64,000 bases of DNA from SIG307 sp964545045. GTDB lineage: Bacteria > Bacillota > Clostridia > Lachnospirales > Lachnospiraceae. Position 1 is the stretch's first letter. Each line of letters starts with the position of its first letter. A program made the position numbers and the translations under genes. A model generated the notes under the pieces. The model was not told where the DNA came from, did not search any database, and saw nothing but the letters and a program-made list of their open reading frames with translations. The stretch spans positions 1 through 64,000 of the forward strand of contig CAZJEN010000003.1 in the NCBI GenBank assembly GCA_964545045.1, in the 5' to 3' direction. Below are positions 60,399-64,000 of this stretch, piece after piece.

Positions 60399-60481
60399 AG
60401 AACAAATCCTTCTTTCTAAAATAGTTTGCCGGATGCAAATGAGCACATCCGCACCCGGCATAATCTTACTTATTCAACGAA

Positions 60482-61675
60482 TTACTTATCGTTTGCTGCT
60501 GCAACGCCCGGAAGCTCCTTACCCTCAAGGAACTCTAAGGAAGCACCGCCACCGGTAGAAATGTGGGACATCTTGTCACCGAAACCAAGCTGGTTAACAG
60601 CTGCTGCGGAATCACCGCCACCGATAATGGTGGTAGCATCGATGTTTGCAAGAGCCTCAGCTACAGCGATGGTACCCTTTGCAAAGTTGGACATCTCGAA
60701 TACGCCCATCGGTCCGTTCCAAACAACGGTCTTTGCATCCTTAATAGCGTCAGCGTAAAGCTCACGGGTCTTCTCACCGATATCAAGGCCTTCCTCGTCT
60801 GCTGCGATCTCGCCACGACCTACGGTACGGAACGGAGCATCGTTAGAGAACTCCTTCGCAACAACGGTATCAATCGGGATTAATAACTTAACGCCGTTCT
60901 TCTCAGCCTTTTCCATCATTTCCTTTGCGTAGTCAAGGTAGTCAGCCTCAAGTAAGGACTTACCAACCTCATCGCCCATAGCCTTCATGAAGGTATAAGC
61001 CATACCACCACCGATGATTAAGGTATCCACCTTATCAAGGAGGTTGTTGATAACGGAAATCTTGGAGGAAACCTTAGAACCGCCAAGGATTGCAACAAAC
61101 GGACGAACCGGATTGTTTACTGCATTGCCGAGGAAGTCGATTTCCTTCTGCATTAAGTAACCAACTACTGCGGTGTCAACATACTCAGTTACACCAACGT
61201 TGGAGCAGTGTGCTCTGTGAGCGGTACCGAATGCATCGTTTACGAAAACATCACAAAGGGAAGCAAGCTCCTTGGAGAAAGCCTCTCCGTTCTTGGTCTC
61301 TTCTGCTCTGTAACGGGTATTCTCTAAAAGAACTACATCGCCATCGTTCATAGCTGCTACAGCTGCCTTTGCGTTGTCGCCAACTACAGTTGCATCTGCT
61401 GCAAACTTAACTTCCTGACCGAGAAGAGCAGATAAAGCTACTGCTACCGGTGCAAGAGATAACTCCGGCTTCGGCTCTCCCTTCGGCTTACCGAGGTGGG
61501 AACAAAGGATTAACTTACCACCGTCATTGATTAACTTCTTAAGAGTCGGAAGAGCAGCTACAAGACGAGTATCGTCGGTAATCTGGCCATCCTTTAACGG
61601 TACGTTAAAATCGCAACGAACCAACACTCTTTTGCCCTTTACATTGATATCATCAACAGACTTCTTGTTTAACAT
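60482..61675 (-). CDS. pgk: Phosphoglycerate kinase
   Basis: The gene encodes 397 residues, normal length. It has the substrate motif VLVRCDFNVPLKDG at 18-31 and the ATP-site motif GGGDSAAAVNQLG near 372. The hinge and K-G-T regions are complete. It makes ATP from 1,3-bisphosphoglycerate in lower glycolysis. It follows gap by 121 bp, which hold two hairpins, and precedes tpiA by 83 bp. The ATG follows AAAGGAGAT. Confidence 0.97.
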   Translation of the reverse strand: MLNKKSVDDINVKGKRVLVRCDFNVPLKDGQITDDTRLVAALPTLKKLINDGGKLILCSHLGKPKGEPKPELSLAPVAVALSALLGQEVKFAADATVVGDNAKAAVAAMNDGDVVLLENTRYRAEETKNGEAFSKELASLCDVFVNDAFGTAHRAHCSNVGVTEYVDTAVVGYLMQKEIDFLGNAVNNPVRPFVAILGGSKVSSKISVINNLLDKVDTLIIGGGMAYTFMKAMGDEVGKSLLEADYLDYAKEMMEKAEKNGVKLLIPIDTVVAKEFSNDAPFRTVGRGEIAADEEGLDIGEKTRELYADAIKDAKTVVWNGPMGVFEMSNFAKGTIAVAEALANIDATTIIGGGDSAAAVNQLGFGDKMSHISTGGGASLEFLEGKELPGVAAANDK

Positions 61676-61713
61676 GATGAATCTCCTTTCAAAGTAAAAA
61701 TATTATTACTCTC

Positions 61714-61773
61714 CGCGAGCTGCGCATCTTCGCGGAAAGCTAAACGGGTCCGGTCCATACTAGACCGGACCCT
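61714..61773 (-). other. Two hairpins in the gap-pgk spacer
   Basis: CCGCGA...TCGCGG (61714-61736) and GGGTCCGGTC-N7-GACCGGACCC (61747-61773). Neither has a T-run on the minus strand, so they more likely mark RNA processing or protect the gap message than terminate it. Confidence 0.7.
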
Positions 61774-61796
61774 CTTGGATCAAAATTATTTAACTA

Positions 61797-62813
61797 TTAT
61801 GCTAACTCAGCGAAGTACTTAATGGTTCTTACCATCTGGCTGGTGTAGGAGTTCTCGTTGTCGTACCAGGAAACAACCTGTACCTGATAGGTATCCTCGC
61901 CGATCTTGCTAACCATGGTCTGGGTAGCATCGAAAAGGGAACCGTAGGTGATACCAATGATATCAGAGGAAACAAGCTCTTCCTCGGTGTAACCGAAGGA
62001 TGCGGAAGAAGCTGCCTTCATAGCTGCGTTGATGCCTTCCTTGGTAACGTCCTTGCCCTTAACAACTGCAACAAGGATGGTGGTGGAACCGGTCGGAACC
62101 GGAACTCTCTGAGCAGAGCCGATAAGCTTGCCGTTTAACTCCGGAATTACAAGGCCGATTGCCTTTGCAGCACCGGTGCTGTTCGGAACGATGTTTGCAG
62201 CGCCTGCACGAGCTCTTCTTAAGTCACCCTTTCTGTGCGGACCGTCAAGAATCATCTGGTCGCCGGTGTAAGCGTGAATGGTGCTCATAATACCGCTCTG
62301 AATCGGAGCGTAGTCATTTAATGCCTTAGCCATCGGAGCTAAGCAGTTGGTGGTACAAGAAGCTGCAGAAATAATGTTATCCTCAGCAGTTAAGGTCTTC
62401 TCGTTTACGCTGAATACAACGGTCGGGAGATCGTTACCAGCCGGAGCGGAAATAACAACCTTCTTTGCACCTGCGTTGATATGAGCCATGGACTTCTCCT
62501 TGGAGCAGTAGAAACCGGTACACTCAAGAACTACGTCTACACCGATCTCACCCCACGGAAGGTTTGCTGCGTCCTTCTCTGCATAAATCTTGATGGTCTT
62601 GCCATCAACGGTGATGGAATCCTCACCTGCTACTACGGTATCGCCGAGAGCGTATCTGCCCTGTGCGGTATCGTACTTTAACAAGTGTGCTAACATCTTC
62701 GGGCTGGTTAAGTCGTTGATTGCAACGATTTCATATCCCTCTGCTCCGAACATCTGTCTGAATGCAAGACGTCCGATACGACCAAAGCCGTTAATTGCTA
62801 CTTTTACTGCCAT
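61797..62813 (-). CDS. gap: Glyceraldehyde-3-phosphate dehydrogenase, NAD-dependent type
   Basis: The gene encodes 338 residues. NAD fold VAINGFGRIGRLAF at 4-17, the catalytic Cys in SAASCTTNCLAPMAK near 153, and AKAIGLVIPELNGKL. Together with pgk and tpiA it forms the central glycolytic cluster. The ATG follows AGGAGG. Its promoter lies in the spacer after lepB and gives a leader of about 100 nt with a small AATGA/TCATT dyad. Confidence 0.97.
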   Translation of the reverse strand: MAVKVAINGFGRIGRLAFRQMFGAEGYEIVAINDLTSPKMLAHLLKYDTAQGRYALGDTVVAGEDSITVDGKTIKIYAEKDAANLPWGEIGVDVVLECTGFYCSKEKSMAHINAGAKKVVISAPAGNDLPTVVFSVNEKTLTAEDNIISAASCTTNCLAPMAKALNDYAPIQSGIMSTIHAYTGDQMILDGPHRKGDLRRARAGAANIVPNSTGAAKAIGLVIPELNGKLIGSAQRVPVPTGSTTILVAVVKGKDVTKEGINAAMKAASSASFGYTEEELVSSDIIGITYGSLFDATQTMVSKIGEDTYQVQVVSWYDNENSYTSQMVRTIKYFAELA

Positions 62814-62917
62814 TTTAAATGTCCTCCTGTAAAATGATTTTCATTATTAAAAGGCTTGTCATTTTTTTATCAATCAGATTGACACGCAAAATGACCTACC
62901 CTAACGAACCATTTCAT

Positions 62918-62946
62918 ATTTTACCTAATATGTTAGAAAATATCAA
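62918..62946 (-). promoter_or_regulatory. Promoter of gap-pgk-tpiA
   Basis: On the minus strand TTGATA (62941-62946), 17 bp, TAAAAT (62918-62923). The TSS would be about 100 bp before the gap start codon. Confidence 0.6.
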
Positions 62947-62969
62947 GTACTATTTTAAAAAAAATGTGA

Positions 62970-63506
62970 TTAGTTTACGGTTCCGAATTTACCGAGAGGG
63001 AAAATTCGCAAAATCATCTTGCCTCCGATACGGGACAACGGAACACTTCCCACTGACTCGGAACGGCTGTCCTTACTGATTGCGCGATTATCTCCGAGAA
63101 CAAAATACTCATCCTCACCGAGAGTCACTCCATTCTTTGCAATTCCCGGAGCACCCATTTGGGTATAACCAAAAGACTCCTCCAACGGCTCGTCATTAAT
63201 ATAAATAACATCACCGTCAATACGAACCGTTTCTCCCGGAAGCCCGATAATTCGTTTAATATAGTATCTTCCGTTACTCTTTTTTGCCTCTTCGTCCGGA
63301 TAAAAAACAATAATATCAAAACGATCCAAAGCACCGAAATATCGGGATACCTTTTCCACAAGAATGTTGTCCCCGTTCTGTAACGTATCCTCCATGGACG
63401 GACCGTCCACAATAACACGTTCCATCAGAAATCTCGGAACTCCGAACAGCAACAACGCCGAAACCGCAAGCAAAATCACCGTCTCCACGATTGCTTTTTT
63501 CTTCAT
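62970..63506 (-). CDS. lepB: Signal peptidase I
   Basis: The gene encodes 178 residues, the Gram-positive size. A single N-terminal membrane helix (about 7-25) is followed by the catalytic Ser in DGPSMEDTL (Ser37), the catalytic Lys in YYIKRIIGLPG (Lys84) and the late motif LGDNRAISKDSR. It cleaves signal peptides on the outer membrane face. It starts 6 bp after rpoZ on the same strand, so the genes are co-transcribed. The stop codon is 24 bp from the -35 of gap. Confidence 0.95.
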   Translation of the reverse strand: MKKKAIVETVILLAVSALLLFGVPRFLMERVIVDGPSMEDTLQNGDNILVEKVSRYFGALDRFDIIVFYPDEEAKKSNGRYYIKRIIGLPGETVRIDGDVIYINDEPLEESFGYTQMGAPGIAKNGVTLGEDEYFVLGDNRAISKDSRSESVGSVPLSRIGGKMILRIFPLGKFGTVN

Positions 63507-63512
63507 GTGATT

Positions 63513-63752
63513 TTACTCTTCCTCGTCGTCTCCGACAATTTTTACCTTGCCCTGATATACTTCTTCCACAGCAACAGAAAGCGGCTTGTTGCACTTTGCT
63601 TCCGCATACGGCTGTGCACCGGAAATAAGCTGACGTGCTCTCTTTGCCGTAGCCAAAACAACGGAATAACGGCTGTTTACTACCGGAGCCTCTCCCGGCT
63701 CAACCTCACTGTTTAAAACCTGCATTAAATCTGCATAAGACGGATGTAACAT
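63513..63752 (-). CDS. rpoZ: RNA polymerase omega subunit
   Basis: The gene encodes 79 residues from the ATG at 63752, 8 nt after AAGGAG. MLHPSYADLMQVLN and YSVVLATAKRARQLISGAQP are the omega hallmarks; the C-terminal tail is acidic. It stabilises the beta' subunit of RNA polymerase. In most Firmicutes it follows gmk, but here it lies directly after the remA-like gene with a 46-bp gap. Confidence 0.9.
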   Translation of the reverse strand: MLHPSYADLMQVLNSEVEPGEAPVVNSRYSVVLATAKRARQLISGAQPYAEAKCNKPLSVAVEEVYQGKVKIVGDDEEE

Positions 63753-63798
63753 ACTTTGTTCTCCTTCCATAAACTCTATTTTCCGGCTTTCGCCTAAT

Positions 63799-64000
63799 CT
63801 ACTGTTCCAAACGTTCGTTAACGCGACCGGCTATGGTCTCCGGCAATAACGCCGACAACACAACAAAACCGTTCTCCGTCACGATTACGGACTTACACTT
63901 TCGTCCGCAGGTGGCATCCAGACACCGTTCCGTATCCTTTGCGTTCTGCACCATACGACGCACCGGAGACGCTTCCGGTTTTACTACGCCGATAATCTTT
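63799..64000 (-). CDS. RemA/DUF370 family regulator, C-terminal part
   Basis: The 67 codons before the stop TAG (63799-63801) read KIIGVVKPEASPVRRMVQNA... and match the C-terminal part of DUF370/RemA proteins (about 90 residues), including the SPVRRMVQ and DATCGRKCKSVIV segments. The rest of the gene lies beyond the window. RemA activates biofilm matrix genes in Bacillus. The three cysteines in LDATCGRKCKS and ERC are unusual for the family as I recall it. Confidence 0.82.
   Translation of the reverse strand, partial: KIIGVVKPEASPVRRMVQNAKDTERCLDATCGRKCKSVIVTENGFVVLSALLPETIAGRVNERLEQ

Noticed and set aside
61747..61773. Intrinsic terminator between gap and pgk
   Set aside because: The stem is strong but no T-run follows on the minus strand and the downstream genes are essential partners; kept as a processing or stability hairpin.

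Overview
The window looks like a chromosomal segment of an anaerobic, plant-glycan-using Clostridia member, most likely Lachnospiraceae. The grounds are the gene families (DegV, PadR with DUF2812, a DUF5721-like protein, a CD3324-type HTH, DUF4003, EF-G2, indolepyruvate:ferredoxin oxidoreductase), Gram-positive style ribosome binding sites (GGAGG 5-9 nt before ATG), TTGACA-17-TATAAT promoters, a perfect CIRCE operator and lipoprotein signals. Nothing points to a prophage or plasmid backbone. The content is mostly housekeeping and metabolic, with a more accessory stretch at about 34.7-53.5 kb.

Layout. 0-14 kb: tRNA-Pro(CGG), a DegV lipid-binding protein, an autoregulated PadR/DUF2812 pair, an orphan solute-binding lipoprotein, htpG behind a CIRCE element, a small Cys-rich protein, a GH13 glycogen-debranching homologue that has lost its catalytic motifs, an ABC-F ATPase with one degenerate ATP site, a cell-wall amidase and a sodium:solute symporter. 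14-21 kb: an aryl-acid operon (iorA, iorB, phenylacetate-CoA ligase, ACT protein, amidohydrolase) diverging from an acyl-CoA synthetase gene, then a HerA-like ATPase. 22.7-29.3 kb: two tandem CotH-kinase lipoproteins and a GH36 alpha-galactosidase. 29.5-34.6 kb: an FtsX/ATPase/FtsX exporter beside its two-component system, with matching candidate operators at both promoters. 34.7-44 kb: a collagen-like surface protein with an in-frame stop, an aldo-keto reductase, a Gfo/Idh/MocA oxidoreductase, an HTH-ORF6N cassette, unknown small genes and a MATE / beta-glucuronidase / HTH operon. 44-59 kb: EF-G2, a methyltransferase, acetyltransferases, a second (broken) HTH-ORF6N cassette, a FMN reductase, a 23S rRNA methyltransferase, a secreted GH5 cellulase, DUF4003 and an HTH-TPR regulator. 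59-64 kb: a roughly 300 bp inverted-repeat element, the glycolytic cluster gap-pgk-tpiA, lepB, rpoZ and the end of a remA-like gene.

The most unusual signal is inside the two ORF6N genes. Each carries a long perfect DNA palindrome at the same codons, but the palindromes differ in sequence, so the fold is kept while the bases change. One gene carries the palindrome twice. Both genes lie behind a small HTH gene and end in a domain with a phospholipase-D-like HxR-x4-D motif. Other points of note are two single in-frame stop codons (collagen-like gene, second ORF6N gene), a likely frameshift in a small membrane protein gene, the GH13 pseudoenzyme, and a candidate regulon of the two-component system. 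All motif, promoter and repeat positions were read by eye; no search or folding program was run.
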